From: Tachypleus tridentatus
Taxonomy: Eukaryota > Arthropoda > Merostomata > Xiphosura > Limulidae
Direction of reading: 5' to 3'
Assembly: GCF_004210375.1 (NCBI RefSeq)
Contig: NC_134830.1
Location: forward strand, 12,586,001 to 12,650,000
Length of the DNA: 64,000 bases
The notes below the pieces were generated by a model, which was not told where the DNA came from, ran no database searches, and worked only from the letters and a program-made list of their open reading frames with translations. Made by a program: the position numbers and the translations under genes. Below are positions 32,150 through 44,807 of this stretch, one piece after another. Position 1 is the stretch's first letter. Each line of letters begins with the position of its first letter.

Positions 32150-35010
32150 ATTCTTTTCCATAGCCTTTAGAGATGGCATGCAAACTCTAGTACTACAATG
32201 GGTATCTAATGCATTTCGAGCATTAATGGAAGTAAGTTTCAGGATGAGCATCTACAGCCACTACAACGTATTAGGAAACATGAGTATGAGTATTGGCAGG
32301 GAAAGGAATGTCATTTACAAAGAGAATGTATAATAAGGAGCTAAGTACAGAGCCTTGTGAACTCCAGCTAGTAAAGGGAACGAGTGAGAGAGTTCATTAT
32401 CTTTAACTCTGGTAACGGAGTTATTTAAAAAGCTAGCTATCCAACGGATAAAGGTATTCGGAATGCTTATGGAGAACAGTTTATAAAGGAAAACATATTG
32501 CCATACAGAATCGAAGGCCCGTCTGACATTGAGAAATACACTCACGCAACCTGGTTCTGGTTAAAAGCTTGGAATAGGGATTCAGTAAGTCTAACAAGGT
32601 GGTCAACGGTTTGACGTTTTCGTCTGGAGGCATTCTGGATATTAGATAAGATGTTATTAGTTTCAGCAAAGAAAGTAAGTCTATTAGTGATGATTTTCTC
32701 CAATAGTTTGCTTAAGGTATTAATGAGGCTAATAGGTTTGTAGTTTGAAGAATCAGACAGGTTAGATAAGGACTTGGGGATGACAGTGATAGTGGTTGTT
32801 TTCCAGTAATTAGGGTAGTAGCCATGCAAAAAGGAATAACTACATATAGAAAGTAGATGATTTAGAAAGGTCAGGGATAAATGTTTCATGGCGCAGTTAT
32901 TTATGCCATCTATTCCGGGGGCAGTATTGCTTTTAAGTCGTTTGATGGACATTTCGAGTTTGGTTTGGTGGTTTGAATGGTTTGGTGATATAAGCGTTAT
33001 GGATGAGAAGGTCTAAACTGAAGTTGGGAGTTAATATTTTGCAATGTTGGGTAAGAAATTATTTATATTAACGAAGGCAGTGTTGTCAAAAGCGGGGAGG
33101 TTAGATGTTGTAAAGAAATTCTTAAGGACTTTAGCAAAAATTGTGCATTTGTTCTTGTCAGTAGAAGCCATTTGGTTGTTACGTACTAAGTTGTGAGTGT
33201 TAAGATTTTGTGATGACTTACAAACAAATTTAAATTTATTCCAGAATTATTTAGGATGGTTGCAGAAATTGTCTATTGAGGTGCAGATGTTTTCCCATCT
33301 AGCCATCTAGTTATTTGTTATTGTTGTATTAGACGTTTAATGATATAGTTTCTTTAATTGATAAATGTTTTGATGTGGTAATTACATGTAGAGACAAACG
33401 TCTACGTAGACGACGTCTTTCAGTAATGTGGCTATGGATTTCGGGAGTTAAGGTCCAGTGATGTAACGGCGGGTGCGGACCTGAGCAGGAGTGACAGAAT
33501 GGAGGGCATTAGTAATAGATTTAGTAAATTTAATAACAAGATCGTCAAGGACTTGGAAGCCAGAGATTAAGGGAGAAACATAGAAGGGAGTGTTAGACAG
33601 AGTAGATTTAAAAGCATCCCAGTTGGAATTGGAAAGTTAAGGATAGAAGATGTGGGAAGGGAAAAGCAGGAAAAGCTATTAAAAGATGGAAGGACACAGG
33701 AAGGTGATCACCTCAATATGATTGTTGACTGGAAAATCAGAAGTATGAGGCAGATGGTTAGGGGTGACTATGACTAGATCAAGAATATCTTGGGAGACAT
33801 TAACATGTGTGTGTGTGTTGGATAATCCTTGTTGATACGTGTTAGATTGTTCAAAAGTAAAAAGTTACGAATAATATGTCTGTTACGATTGTTGGTGCAA
33901 CAGAAGAATTCTTTGTGCTTAGAATTTAAGTCACCAAGGATTATGGAGTGTTTGTGGAGAAAATGGCGTATTGTAAAAAAGTGAAGCCGGGGAACTGTGA
34001 GCGGTGACGTAAATTAAGATTATGATGATGGGGAAGCAATTAGGAGTTAGTTCAGCTAAAACAGTTTCATTATGGGGCTGAGAGGGAGGCTTCAGAATTT
34101 TAATATTTAACTTACGTTTGTAAAGAAAGGCAATGTTTCTAGTGGGGGCAGAATGGGAGATAGAGAAAATTTTATAACCAGGGAGGGTAAAAGAATGATT
34201 GATATTTAGTAAGGTTTCATTAATTGAGATGATGTCAGAGTTTAGGGTGTTGTAGAGGTGGAAAAGCTCATATTTTTTAAAGTAAAAGCCACCTTGAATA
34301 TTTATGTGTAAGAATGAAACCATACCATTTATCTGGAGGAGTACTGACCTTTCTTGCTTGAATCTAGTGGTACATGACATTCAAATCCGGGTTGCTGATG
34401 TCTAAGAAGAACTTGGTAGAGTGGTATATCCAGGAATATAGTTGGTGGAGAGACTCGGATTTGTTTTATATCAACAGGAAAGCAATATCAGCAACAAAAA
34501 TAGCGAGCCGTTCATGGAAGGCACTACCAAAACCCCTGAGTTTCTTGGGAGTAGGCTCCGAAAGTTGTTGAGCTCCGGTCTTGTTGAAAGTTGGGTTTTC
34601 AGGGCTGCTGCATAGTTGACATGTGAGCCTGGACAGATTTAGTATTGGCAGCAGGAAGGCTGTGGAAATCACTGAAAGGTCCACCTGAAAGTGTTGGTTT
34701 GCCAAGTTTCAATTTGTTTAGTTCCAGCACTTGTTAGTATTTAGGACAGCCGTGATAGGAGGCAACATGATCACCATTGCAGTTGCTGCACGTAGTTTCC
34801 TGATGGGGCCTCTGGCAGTTACTCACATGGTGTAGAACTCCACAGCAAACACATCGCGGAGAGGCTTTACAGGCTGCAGGGGTATGACCAAAACGGTGAC
34901 ATTTGAAACAGCATTCTCTGACGAGTTTCCATTGGGCTATCCTTGTACCCCAAATAAAAGCAAGGATATCTACGTTTAACGTATAATCTCCAACCATCAT
35001 ACCATGTTTG
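32150..35010 (-). mobile_element. Jockey-like LINE, degraded (ORF1 zinc knuckles, endonuclease, RT)
   Basis: Reads right to left. ORF1 end (35000-34734) has zinc knuckles, the first being CFKCHRFGHTPAAC (C-x2-C-x4-H-x4-C). The endonuclease (34380 to about 33700) starts VSFLHINIQGG and includes SDIISINETLL, LGDLNSKHKEFF and DILDLVIVTP. The reverse transcriptase (32952 to about 32170) includes NTAPGIDGINN, NYKPISLINTLSKLLEKII, FLNVRRAFDSVW and a YADD-type box. Frameshifts and stops interrupt all parts. The domain order is that of Jockey-group LINEs. The 3' end of RT and the tail are missing at the BEL/Pao junction. Confidence 0.8.
34734..35000 (-). pseudogene. LINE ORF1 zinc-knuckle fragment
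   Basis: 88 open codons with three Cys/His clusters: a canonical CCHC knuckle (CFKCHRFGHTPAAC), a variant (CVCCGVLHHVSNC) and CSNCNGDHVASYHGC. In LINE ORF1 and gag proteins these knuckles bind nucleic acid. It belongs to the degraded element listed above. Confidence 0.75.
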
Positions 35011-35012
35011 CT

Positions 35013-35060
35013 GGCCTGGCATGGCCTAGCGCGTTAAGGCGTGCGCTTCGTAATCTGAAT
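35013..35060 (+). repeat. Truncated SINE head
   Basis: Only the tRNA-like head remains ('ggcctggcatggcctagcgc' to 'cttcgtaatctga'). It stops in the anticodon arm and abuts the 5' end of the LINE. A full copy lies 170 bp further on. Confidence 0.7.
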
Positions 35061-35230
35061 TTAATTTAATTTAACATATAAACGTATATTCATAAAGCCG
35101 ATGGGCTCCATCTGGGCCGAGTGTGATGATTTTCATGGATAATTACTGATAAAAAGCAAGACATTTATAGATTTTTTTTTATATTGTTACATTTTCACTA
35201 TATTGTCTTTGTTTCAGAATTTCAAAAGGG

Positions 35231-35505
35231 GCCCGGCATGGCCTAGCGCGTTAAAGCGTGCGTTTCGTAATCTGAGGGTCGCGGGTTCGCGCCAAAACAT
35301 GTTCGCCCTCCAAGCCGTGGGGGCGTTATAATGTGACGGTCAATCCCACTATTCGTTGGTAAAAGAGTAGCCCAAGAGTTGGCGGTGGGTGGTGATGACT
35401 AGCTGCCTTCCCTCTAGTATTATACTGCTAAATTAAGGACGGCTAGCACAGATAGCCCTCGAGTTGCTTTGTGCGAAATTCCAAAAAAAAAAAAAACTTG
35501 TTTTT
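35231..35505 (+). repeat. tRNA-derived SINE, full length
   Basis: Starts 'gcccggcatggcctagcgcg' with a tRNA-Lys-like 5' end. It has A-box-like 'tggcctagcgcg' and B-box-like 'gggttcgcgcc', then the family body, then the tail 'gctttgtgcgaaattcc' and poly(A). The anticodon loop reads CTCGTAA-like (here TTCGTAA), so the head descends from a tRNA but is not a working tRNA: the acceptor stem has no partner. Confidence 0.9.
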
Positions 35506-37753
35506 TTTTTGTGTGAACATTTTGATATACATTTATCATTATAATTTTCAAATTTTAAGTGTTCAATAGATCACTTCCTTTCGTATTTTGAGCAGAAATT
35601 AAGCAATTGAAACAAGTAAACACTTAAATAATATAGGAATTGGTGATGTATAATTAAATCAAATAAAGAATTTTAAAGTTAAACTGATGTCACCAAATCT
35701 GTTTTATTTTAACCTGTAAATGACGGCCATCATCACTCAGTGCTGCTACCTGGAACACTCCCGCTGCTTCAATTTTGTTGTAAATACGTTTTCCATTGCT
35801 GTCAAATTGTACTTTTTTCAACAAAATTGACCGAACTTAGCCTCGAAATCAAATATAAAGTTAAATTCTTTGATGACAGCAAGTATTTGATTATACTGCG
35901 ACAAATTATATGATGTTTTCTTTTCAAAGTGTACAGGAAAAAGTAATATGGTGTTTGTAATGTTAAAACTAAATCAAACTGAGGAATAAATATGTAATGT
36001 AAAAACAATATAAATAGACCGGTATCTTCAGTATTACTTTACATATAAAAATATATAGTTTTCATTTTGCTATGCTTTTTTATCAAAATGGCGAAACTAT
36101 TTTCTTTGAGTAGTACAATTGTCTTGTCAGGTGAACTTGGATAAAGTGTGCTACAACGATTGAACAACACTTAATGAAACAGATATTGTGGTTAGTAAAC
36201 TCAAGTAGAGGATTGTAAAAGGTTTAATACTTATTCAGTGTGTTAATATTCTTGTATTTCTAACGTTTATTTCACAATTTTCTGATCATATTTCATTAAG
36301 GTAAAATTGATATTTTTTAATGCGTCCGTCTAGCTGAGCTGATTATTCTTTATTCGTTGTCACATGTTTTGAACAATTGTCGTCTATAATTATGGAAATC
36401 GTTCCACTAGTAGAATTAAATGTGTACAAATGCTACAAACGTATTCAACTTTGAACTCAAACTAAACACCTAGAGTTATTTTAACAGAAAACCAGTAGTT
36501 AAAAAATCATTCATAAACACCAGTTGAATTAACACATTCCACTTGTGTGCATTTTACGAATTCTTTGCACCTAATGAGCACGGGTTCGATGCTGATAAAG
36601 TATATCTGTATATAAATAACACAGTGATGAATCAGGAGCATGCGTGGATTCGTGATTCATGTTATGAGCTATGATTCGAAAGTTCACATTTCTAGTAGCA
36701 AAAGGCTGCAGAGCAGGTTTCGCGGTTTTAACTGTGGTGGAGTTATGACTATCATAAACAATCCTACTAAAAGTATCCATCCCTTTAGTACTTTGAAATC
36801 ATGGATAAATATGCCCGACCATTTGTTACCTGCTTTTTTTAAACCCATGTACCACACAAGATGTTCAGCAGTTAGAGATTAAGGATCGTTATTCTTCAAA
36901 TATGGGATCTCTGACCTGCGTTTTGTGGTTTTAACATTCGAAAAGTTTTATTTATGGCACTCGGTATTGTATATCAGGCATTTCGATACCACAGGAAGAC
37001 TTGACATATTTTCTAATTGTACTAATTAACAATAACAAAAAAAAAAGACATTTTATGATATTTAAAGTAAAGAAAGTGCTTAATCAACTCAATCGCCTGG
37101 TAACATACGAGTAGAAGATTTTCCAATGGGTTTCGACAAATACTGAGACGTTTGTTTTCAAACTGTTTCGTCTGTACTCTCGCAAATATGAATAGCTTGA
37201 CTGTAATCTACCGTCGCAAACAATCCAACAAATGTGTTGCTGAGCTTGCAAATACACAGATATTATACATTATACAGTTCAAGAATATCCAATCCCATTT
37301 GTTGATTCTTTGGGTTTTTTTCTCAAGAAAATAAAATTTATATATTTATCAATGAAACTGCTGGTAGTGTTCATATTTTCCAAAAACGTAAATCTAAATT
37401 GAATTTCTCACGGTAGCCTAACAGAGTCATCATGAAAACACTGCTGATAGATGAAACCCAAGTCAAACTTTTTAAGGTAACCTGAAAGAAACGTTGTCAA
37501 GGAGACATCTCTAATTGCTGAAACTTTATACATCTATTTAAGAAATTATTGTACGTTTATTTTGATACGTCAGTGAAGCACCACTCATGCTTGGATTTGT
37601 TTTCCGGAATTTGAAGAATTCACAGAAGTGACTTATTTATAATGGAAAAGAAGTAATTGCTGTACAAGTTGAAAATGACAATTGAGATATTACACCACAC
37701 CGAGGTAGTTCTATGTTACTGCATATTTATAATTTTAATATTTTAAAAAATAT
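35506..37753. other. Intergenic, no gene recognised
   Basis: No open frame in this stretch has a recognisable domain. I see no SINE of the main family and no RNA gene. The ORFs at 36571-36882 overlap on opposite strands and look like chance. Confidence 0.5.
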
Positions 37754-37945
37754 AGTAATTAAAAAAAAGTTATTTCGAATAAGTAAATACTCCAACCATA
37801 ACCTTACGAGACAAGAAGTATAACAAATTATCATATTTTACAGCGAAATAAGTAGATGAATGAACAAAACTTCAGTGAAAACATTTTATTTGAACCGAAT
37901 ATTTTAATCGACGTCAAAAAATAGATTTGCTTTGAAAATCAGGTT

Positions 37946-38056
37946 AGACCCTCCTGAAAGAGACAGCGACAAGGTCCTTAAAGATTTCGTTTGCACCAAC
38001 CAGGCTGGAAACTCTACAAGTTGCCAACTTAGTGTCTCAGGAATGTGGACAAAGCA
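37946..38056 (+). pseudogene. TRIM45-like gene, candidate upstream exon segment (block A)
   Basis: After 'gctttgaaaatcag' an open frame reads LDPPERDSDKVLKDFVCTNQ and then AGNSTSCQLSVSG. This has the look of the first strands of a filamin-type repeat (F-x-V/C-x-T-x-N-x-G-x), and the 37-residue exon at 42849 supplies the later strands. No convincing donor was found, and a 20-bp insertion relative to block B follows the segment and brings a stop. Treat as a candidate only. Confidence 0.35.
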
Positions 38057-39219
38057 GTTGTTAACAGTTATATAACAAGGGGCGTGTTTATATAAACATG
38101 TTTTATGGTTGTGTGCTAGGTATTCATTCTACGGACAAGTATGTATGCGCACATTTGTTTCATCTGGGTATGAATCTCACTATTATTTTGTTTTTGTTGC
38201 AGATTGAAAAAGTAAACTTTATCTGTCCTTCGGAATGATACTTTGTAACATTTGTTAAGTACATTAAGTGTCAAAACGTAGATTATTTTGTTATTCATTT
38301 CAAACGCGAAATGACAATTTTCATTACAAACCGAAAAGTCTTATGAATAGCTTTTCGATATCCTCACCAACACACACACACAGGAAACTCTGATGGTTTA
38401 AGTATTAGAGATAATACATCACTGAAGGAAGACATCATCAAGATAAATTTTATCATACATTTTTAAAGAAAACCTCCGTTTTGAAAGATACAATTCGCCT
38501 TACGTTATCAGCACCCTTCTTATCTGGATGACACACTTAATCTCATTTGGAATTCTTGTGTTTCTTATATTTGTGTATAATTTTATTGACAGCCTTAACA
38601 CTGATTGGTAATATATGAAACGTCATTGTGTCCACTTGCATATTTGTCAGTAAACTGCCACACAATTACAGTTTTGTTCTACAGAAGTCTTACCACATAA
38701 AATATCATCACATCCAACTGATCACCATAAGAAGCTTTGCATTATTCACTAGAACGTTTACCAAACTGAAATTCGTTATATCCATTTGTTTACTCTCACA
38801 AAAGAAGATTTGTCTACCAGGAATATTTTCATATATAACGTCATTTTATTCATCTCAAACTTATCTTTGTACCTCTAGATTGTTGTCTTACAGAATGTCA
38901 TTATATGAGTCTGCTTGTCATCAGAAACGTACACTCTTATGATGATGCTTATGAAGCTTTTTTTTAACAAAAATTATCGTCTTACTGAATGCTATTATAT
39001 TCAACTCTCTATGGATTCCTATTCTTGCTCTGACTAATTGCTATGTGTTTCAGGTATTTTAATCATTATATCATGATGAAATTAAAGAATAAAGTTCGAA
39101 AATTTAAAAATATATATTTTAAAAACCAATCAGGATCTTATCAAAATGACTAAATGCTTTCGTTTCTTGCTTAATACAACGTACTTTCTGTAACATAATT
39201 TTTGAAATTCTTTGTTTGT

Positions 39220-39487
39220 TTGTTTTGGAATTTCGCACAAAGCTACTCGAGGGCTATCTGTGCTAGCCGTCCCTAATTTTGCAGTGTAAGATTAGAGGGA
39301 AGGCAGCTAGTCATCACCACACACCGACAACTCTTGGGTTACTCAGTTAACAACGAATAGTGGGATTGACCGTCACATTATACGCCCCTACGGCTGAAAG
39401 GGCAAGCATGTTTTGGTGCGATGGGGATTCGAACTCGCGACCCTCAGATTACGAGTCGAACGCCTTAACCCACCTTGCCATGCCGGA
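39220..39487 (-). repeat. tRNA-derived SINE (block A)
   Basis: Complete reverse-strand copy, tail 'tttcgcacaaagctactcga' to head 'ccttgccatgccgga'. Its counterpart in block B (49732-49926) is cut off before the head. Confidence 0.88.
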
Positions 39488-39774
39488 CCAAAATAAATGT
39501 AATATAAAATCAGACGTATCGTTAATTAACTATTAAGAAGAACAGTGATAATATTAAAACGTCGACAAATTCAAAACAAACCTTGAACAGAACACAGTCT
39601 CAGAATAAACCTAACGATCTTACTTCATCCTCTGATCAGTCTAAAATCCACGTTTCAATTATGGTTAAAGCTCAGAGAGCACATTGTGTGGTTTTGAGTT
39701 TTAAAAACATTAAACGAACAACAAAAGCATCATACATACTTTATTTTCTAAGTATTTTCTTACCCATAGTACAG

Positions 39775-39965
39775 CGCAGGGGTGGTCTAGAATTTCATAT
39801 GCCTGGATTGTGAATATGAAGATTCATGGCTCGCTTCCAGATTTTGCAAAATCGCATTCCACACTTTGATGTTGTTTGTACGCTAAGAAAAGAAGGCAGT
39901 GAAATTCCACTATTTGCCCACAGAAAAGAAGCTCACGGGTTAACTAGTTGTCTTCTCTCCAGTTC
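39775..39965 (+). repeat. Diverged SINE-like repeat (block A only)
   Basis: 'ggggtggtctagaatttcat' and 'ttcatggctcgcttcca' look like a tRNA-type head different from the main family. The tail 'actagttgtcttctctccag' is reminiscent of the shared body. Block B has unrelated sequence here. Confidence 0.4.
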
Positions 39966-39985
39966 AAAACCTTCAACTTATAAAG

Positions 39986-40870
39986 CCCGGCATGGTTACT
40001 GACCGGTAGCTAACCTCTTGTTTGAAGGCGGTTGTGTAATTGAGTGTAGGAACATAGAGGGCGTGCTTAGACCCATCAATAGATTTTCCCAGCAACCAAT
40101 TAGCAATCCACATAGATTTCACCACGATGAAGACAAACTTCACGTTCAACAACCACAACTATATACAAACAAATGGCCTAAGTATGGGCAACCCAGTATC
40201 ACCAGTTCTAGCCAATATTTTTACGACAAAAGTTGAAACAGAAGCAGTAAACACAGCATTACATACACCACTGTATTAATATAACTATGTAGACGACACG
40301 ATTGCGGGATTCCCATCCACAGAACACACACTTAACTTTTTCAGTTACATTAACTCTATACATCCCAACATTAACTTCACATGTGAACGGAAAGAAACCA
40401 ATCACATATCATATCTTAACCTCAAAACTACAAGAACCGATACACAATTTGAAACAGGAATCCACCGAAACATCCTCCATACTGGACTATACATTCCTTG
40501 GAACTCAGCATATAAAACAAAACAAAAACTCAACATACAAAGAAACCAAATAAACATAGCCATAAAACTATGCTCACCAGATAAAATTAACGACGAATTA
40601 GACAAAGTAAAACAATACTTCATCAACATCAATAAGTTTCTCCACAAACCGTAGAAAACATTATACGTACACACCTAGACAGAAAGCAAAATCAACCAAC
40701 AAAAGTAAATATATCTCACGAATCAAAAACTCACGAAACCATATGCTGCTGCATGCCATATTCCTGATATCAGCAGACAAATAACCTACATTTGGCAGAA
40801 ACTAGTAACAAAATATGACATTCCAGTTAATACCAAATATTAGCAATATGCAGACATTTGATGTTACGAA
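39986..40870 (+). mobile_element. Penelope-like retroelement fragment, RT domain (block A)
   Basis: RT motifs read in order: NFTFNNHNYIQTNGLSMG then NPVSPVLANIF, the YVDD catalytic box (40286-40297), then NHISYLNLKTTRTD and IHRNILHTGLYIPWNSA. These are the palm and thumb motifs of Penelope-like RTs. A stop codon two residues before YVDD is shared with block B. The fragment ends at about 40835, where block A lacks the GIY-YIG part seen in block B. Confidence 0.8.
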
Positions 40871-40924
40871 TATTTCTACAAAGGGTAAAATAATGGGTTT
40901 AAACTAACGTTTCATTTAAAAATT

Positions 40925-41337
40925 AATTATGTAAACTGGTCGAACTATCGCTATCACTCGGGTCTCTATCCATTATAAAGTTATTATGTAAACTGGTCGA
41001 ACTATCGCTATCACTCGGGTCTCTATCCTTTATAAAGTTATTATGTAAACTGGTCGAACTATCGCTATCACTCGGGTCTCTATCCATTATAAAGTTATTA
41101 TGTAAACTGGTCGAACTATCGCTATCACTCGGGTCTCTATCCATTATAAAGTTATTATGTAAACTAGTCGAACTATCGCTATCACTCGGGTCTCTATCCA
41201 TTATAAAGTTATTATGTAAACTAGTCGAACTATCGCTATCACTCGGGTCTCTATCCATTATAAAGTTATTATGTAAACTGGTCGAACTATCGCTATCACT
41301 CGGGTCTCTATCCATTATAAAGTTTAATCTTGTACCC
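40925..41337 (-). repeat. 57-bp minisatellite, about 7 units, open in one frame (block A)
   Basis: Seven nearly identical 57-bp units. Because 57 is divisible by three, the reverse strand has one continuous frame of 138 codons (40923-41339) repeating MDRDPSDSDSSTSLHNNFI. All + frames contain TAA. I see no splice sites, upstream coding sequence or promoter that would make this a gene. The block B array has lost the frame through indels, which argues against a protein. Confidence 0.85.
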
Positions 41338-41339
41338 AT

Positions 41340-42848
41340 ACTAATTATCCGTTAGTTTCAACAAATTATCTTCCATTGAATAAATAACACAAATGATACC
41401 ACATGAAACTTGGATTATAACGCATGTTACAACTTTTGTTCTACGTCGTTTGCTCTTTCAGAATTCGATAAACTTATTGAAATTCGAAGTTACGATTTTG
41501 AAAATGCCCATCTGATAACGCATAAAATCGTAATACGTAAAACAATATATATATATATGATTATAATATAATGTTATAATATAGGAACAGGTGTTCTTTC
41601 ATCCTTTGAAACTTTTATGGGCGTATGGATTGACTTTAAAGTTGTGAAACAGAAACATCCAAGTTTAACAGAATTATCACCCGTATTTTATGTTTTGACT
41701 TGTTATGGCATTCTGTTACACTTATCGCATAGAAAGGTTAAGTGAAGTTTACTCTACAGTTGATTTGTGGACGCTTTTCTTCTGGGTATTTTACTGGTTA
41801 TTGGACCAGCAAACTTTATTTCCATTAATATATTGTTTATGTTTTCTTAAAAACAAATATTTTGAAAATCTATTCTTGTTTCATCCTACAAGTTCAAGTT
41901 TAGTTAAAATATTTGTCAGTCGTGCTTACACAATTTTAAGCAGGTGAGATAACTTTCCCGATGAATTAAATAGTATCAAAAAACTTTTAAAACGCAATAA
42001 ATTTCGTCAGTAGTAATATGAATATAAAAAGTAAATAAACTGACCACCCCTAAAGTCATGAACTTTATGTAACCAGAGAAACCTGCAATAATATTGTTGC
42101 TATACTTAGGGTAGCATTCAGAAGGTATTTAAAAAGCTAGTTTTAATATTAGTTCATTTACAGATTGAAATTAAGCATATTTTGAGTCTATCGTTATGAC
42201 GAAAGAACTTTTAATTTTGAGTATATAATTCCCGAAAATAAGAAGTAATTTGTTATTAAAATAACAAATTGAGCTGAGGAATATGGAAGTCCAGCTATTA
42301 AATTGTTCTCAGCTTGTATAAAAAAAAAAGCCTATTCCTGAAAACCTTCAAAACACGCCAATAGACTTATGAGTAATATGAATGTAACCATATGGTAAAT
42401 CTAACTGATGTTAAGGAAAAACTGTGAAGTTTGGGAGAGTCTGAGACTGAATTCAGTGGTACCGTTATTCTGTGGTACTATTCCTTTTGAAAGTCTTTAT
42501 ATTAGTTAATTAGACATTAGAAGGAAGAGCAAAACTGTCAAATCTACTAGCTCCAGTAAGTAACAAATCGCCATATTTCATTTTTAAAAAATTAAGAGGA
42601 AACTCAGAGAAAATACATAAACCCAGTAAATGTAAGCTTATGATAAGTTCACAATAAACACTTTATCAGCTTTTGTAATACGTTTTGTCAAGAAAAGAAA
42701 CATGCTTTGGTTGTCATATTCCCATGTGACTTTAGCGATTATATAGTTTTAAATTTAAATATAATCAAAAATATATACTGTTATAACACAAGGATAGAGA
42801 TAATATTAATTCTTAAACTACTTCTTCATTAGCACAACTTGTTGCCAG
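41340..42848. other. AT-rich non-coding stretch of block A
   Basis: Duplicated almost unchanged at 53163-54671. The ORF at 41705-41947 recurs in B, but most differences between the copies change the amino acid, so I see no sign of protein constraint. This would be intron of the TRIM45-like gene. Confidence 0.5.
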
Positions 42849-42959
42849 GAACATGTTGAAGTGTTAGCTCAAAAAGATGGTTCTTATATCATGACCTTCA
42901 AAATGACCCAGACCGGTCACTTTTGGCTACATGTGAGAGTGAACGGACAAGATATTAAG
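42849..42959 (+). CDS. TRIM45: TRIM45-like gene, filamin-repeat exon (block A)
   Basis: A 111-nt, phase-0 exon between 'caacttgttgccag' and AAG|GTCAGT. It encodes 37 residues, including AQKDGSYIMTFKMTQTGHFW and LHVRVNGQDIK. This is the D-G-S-Y ... G-x-x-x-L-x-V-x-x-x-G-x-x-I/V pattern of a filamin-type Ig repeat, just before its G-S-P-F strand. In TRIM45 this repeat is C-terminal to the RING, B-box and coiled-coil parts. The following G-S-P-F exon is present only in block B, so the block A copy cannot encode the usual C-terminus. The upstream RING and B-box exons are not seen in the window. Confidence 0.65.
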
Positions 42960-44807
42960 GTCAGTATAAATTTTTTTCTTGTACAATATATAAGGTTTTG
43001 TTTCTTCTTTGTTACAGAACAAGTTTACGTTCGGTTACAGAAAGATCCATCTGTATTTACAAACTTCCAAAAGAGCAGTCAAATAATTAACGATGTTACA
43101 ACACAGTAATCGATATTCAACTATTGAAACAAAGGTTTCATATCTCTATTCATTTGCTTATATTTTTTGTTAGAATGAGGAAGATCTGCAGCTTTCTAAT
43201 TTTGCAAAGGAAACATTCTGTCGTTTCCAGAAAGCTCCACGTTTGCCCAACACAGACACACAGTATCTGATGATAGAAAGCTTTCCTTCATCTATTGGCT
43301 TGAAGAAAATGAAAGCTTAACACATTCAAAAAAATTGAGAAAACTTAAATGATGTGCATATTTTCACATTCGACGCTCATTAAAGGCTAATGAGGTCTAG
43401 ATTTCATTGTCAACACCCATAAATGCCGAATATATATATCTGTTTAAATAGTTCAGTATGTTAGATATTAACATAAATATATTGTGTAAAAGCAAAGAAC
43501 GACCTAAGACACCATCACATTCATTACAACTATCCTAGCATCACTACTAACATCAAGTCAGTAAGCTACTTCCTGTGTAATGTTTGTACGGTCAATTTAA
43601 CATGATGACACCACTGTATTTCACGAAAATGGCATCTTTGTAGGGCCTCAATTGCGAAAAGGAAAGACTCCATCAAATCAATATGCTGTTTGCTCCACAA
43701 CTTACAAGTTTGAGGGGGGGATCTAGTCTTGTAGCTTGACTGATTCACTGAATGTCTACAGCTGTATAAAATGTCCCTTATATCCTCAACCCACGAATTA
43801 TTTTCAAGCATATTTAAGTAACACATTTAGAATAAATGTGCTAAAAGTTTTGTGCTTCCATTTAAATAAAGAACTTCCAACAAAAGTACAGCGTAGCCTA
43901 AAACCTAGATCAAATCAAAATTTTGGCCCACTAAATAATAAAAAATCAGAAATCTGTACTTAATAGCGATTTATCTATTTCTTTTTTTTGTTAAAAGCCT
44001 TTTAAAATGTTCAGAAAAATGCCTGTCTATTTTGAATTGAAGTTTGTGAGTAGCGGGGTAGAGGGGGTCAAAGTTTTGATCTAGGCCCAAGTCACAAAAC
44101 TTACTAATAATACAACACGATTTTCTTCCGACTCTAATCAGCTAATAAATAAACCAGTATGTTTTTTTAAAAAAGGTTTTACGGTTTAATTTCAGTTTAA
44201 TATGACTGGAAGACTAAATTACCCTGCAGGTGTAATGTAATGAAATATGTTTTCTGCGTCTTGCCAGTTTTGTCCGAGGAACTGCCTGCCTTGCTGATTC
44301 TTTAGTTACCTATTGTAGATAAAGTTATTATATTCTCATCGCTTGAGCTTGTTGCTAAGAAACAGAGGATCGACATCTTTTACAGATGGCTATTCAATAT
44401 TCTTGGATTACAAGTAAGAAGAGGCTACAACATGAAACTAAGCACTGGTTCAGTATTGATTTCAGGAACTCACTATGATCGAATTAGCACTTTATTAAAA
44501 ATAAATGGATATAAAACCTTCAAAAAGTAAATGCAGTTATATTTTTTCTGACTGGTTCACGTGAACCGGTGTAAAACCGGTCTAAACTCGCATCCGAGTA
44601 TGAACGGGAACTTACGTTGTTGCTCTACAATTAACAGCTTTTATAAAGTTCTATGTTTTTGGGCTTTTGAAAGTTGTTTGTTCATATTAACGGTTTGTGA
44701 AAAACACGTAAAGAGGATGAAACAATAACATAATCCAGTGGATTAAGAAAAGTTTCCTTTGATGGAAATTCTTTAATTAGAATCATAATATGGATGGACT
44801 GGTCTGA
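42960..44807. other. Non-coding stretch of block A (intron-like)
   Basis: Collinear with 54783-56626. The 86-codon reverse-strand ORF (43566-43826) is present in both blocks but differs by about 8 residues from roughly 9 base changes, so it is not under protein constraint. No RNA gene or fresh repeat is seen. Confidence 0.5.

Noticed and set aside
35231..35300. Functional tRNA gene
   Set aside because: A- and B-box-like sequences are present, but the 5' acceptor strand has no complementary 3' strand and the sequence continues into a SINE body.
40402..40674. 90-codon reverse ORF, also at 50932-51204
   Set aside because: Antisense shadow of the Penelope reverse transcriptase.
40925..41337. 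CRISPR-like array
   Set aside because: Units are contiguous 57-bp repeats with no unique spacers, in an animal genome; it is a minisatellite.
41705..41947. 80-codon ORF present in both blocks (also 53528-53770)
   Set aside because: Hydrophobic low-complexity translation of AT-rich DNA, and most differences between copies change the residue. Conservation is explained by the recent duplication.
42980..43109. Exon-like stretch after 'ttctttgttacag' reading EQVYVRLQKDPSVF
   Set aside because: The acceptor looks fair, but the filamin exon joins in phase to the GSPF exon at 57750, leaving no place for it; the frame shows no relation to TRIM45.
43566..43826. 86-codon reverse-strand ORF conserved in both blocks (also 55388-55648)
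   Set aside because: About 9 base differences between copies give about 8 amino-acid changes, so no purifying selection is visible; no domain and no splice context.
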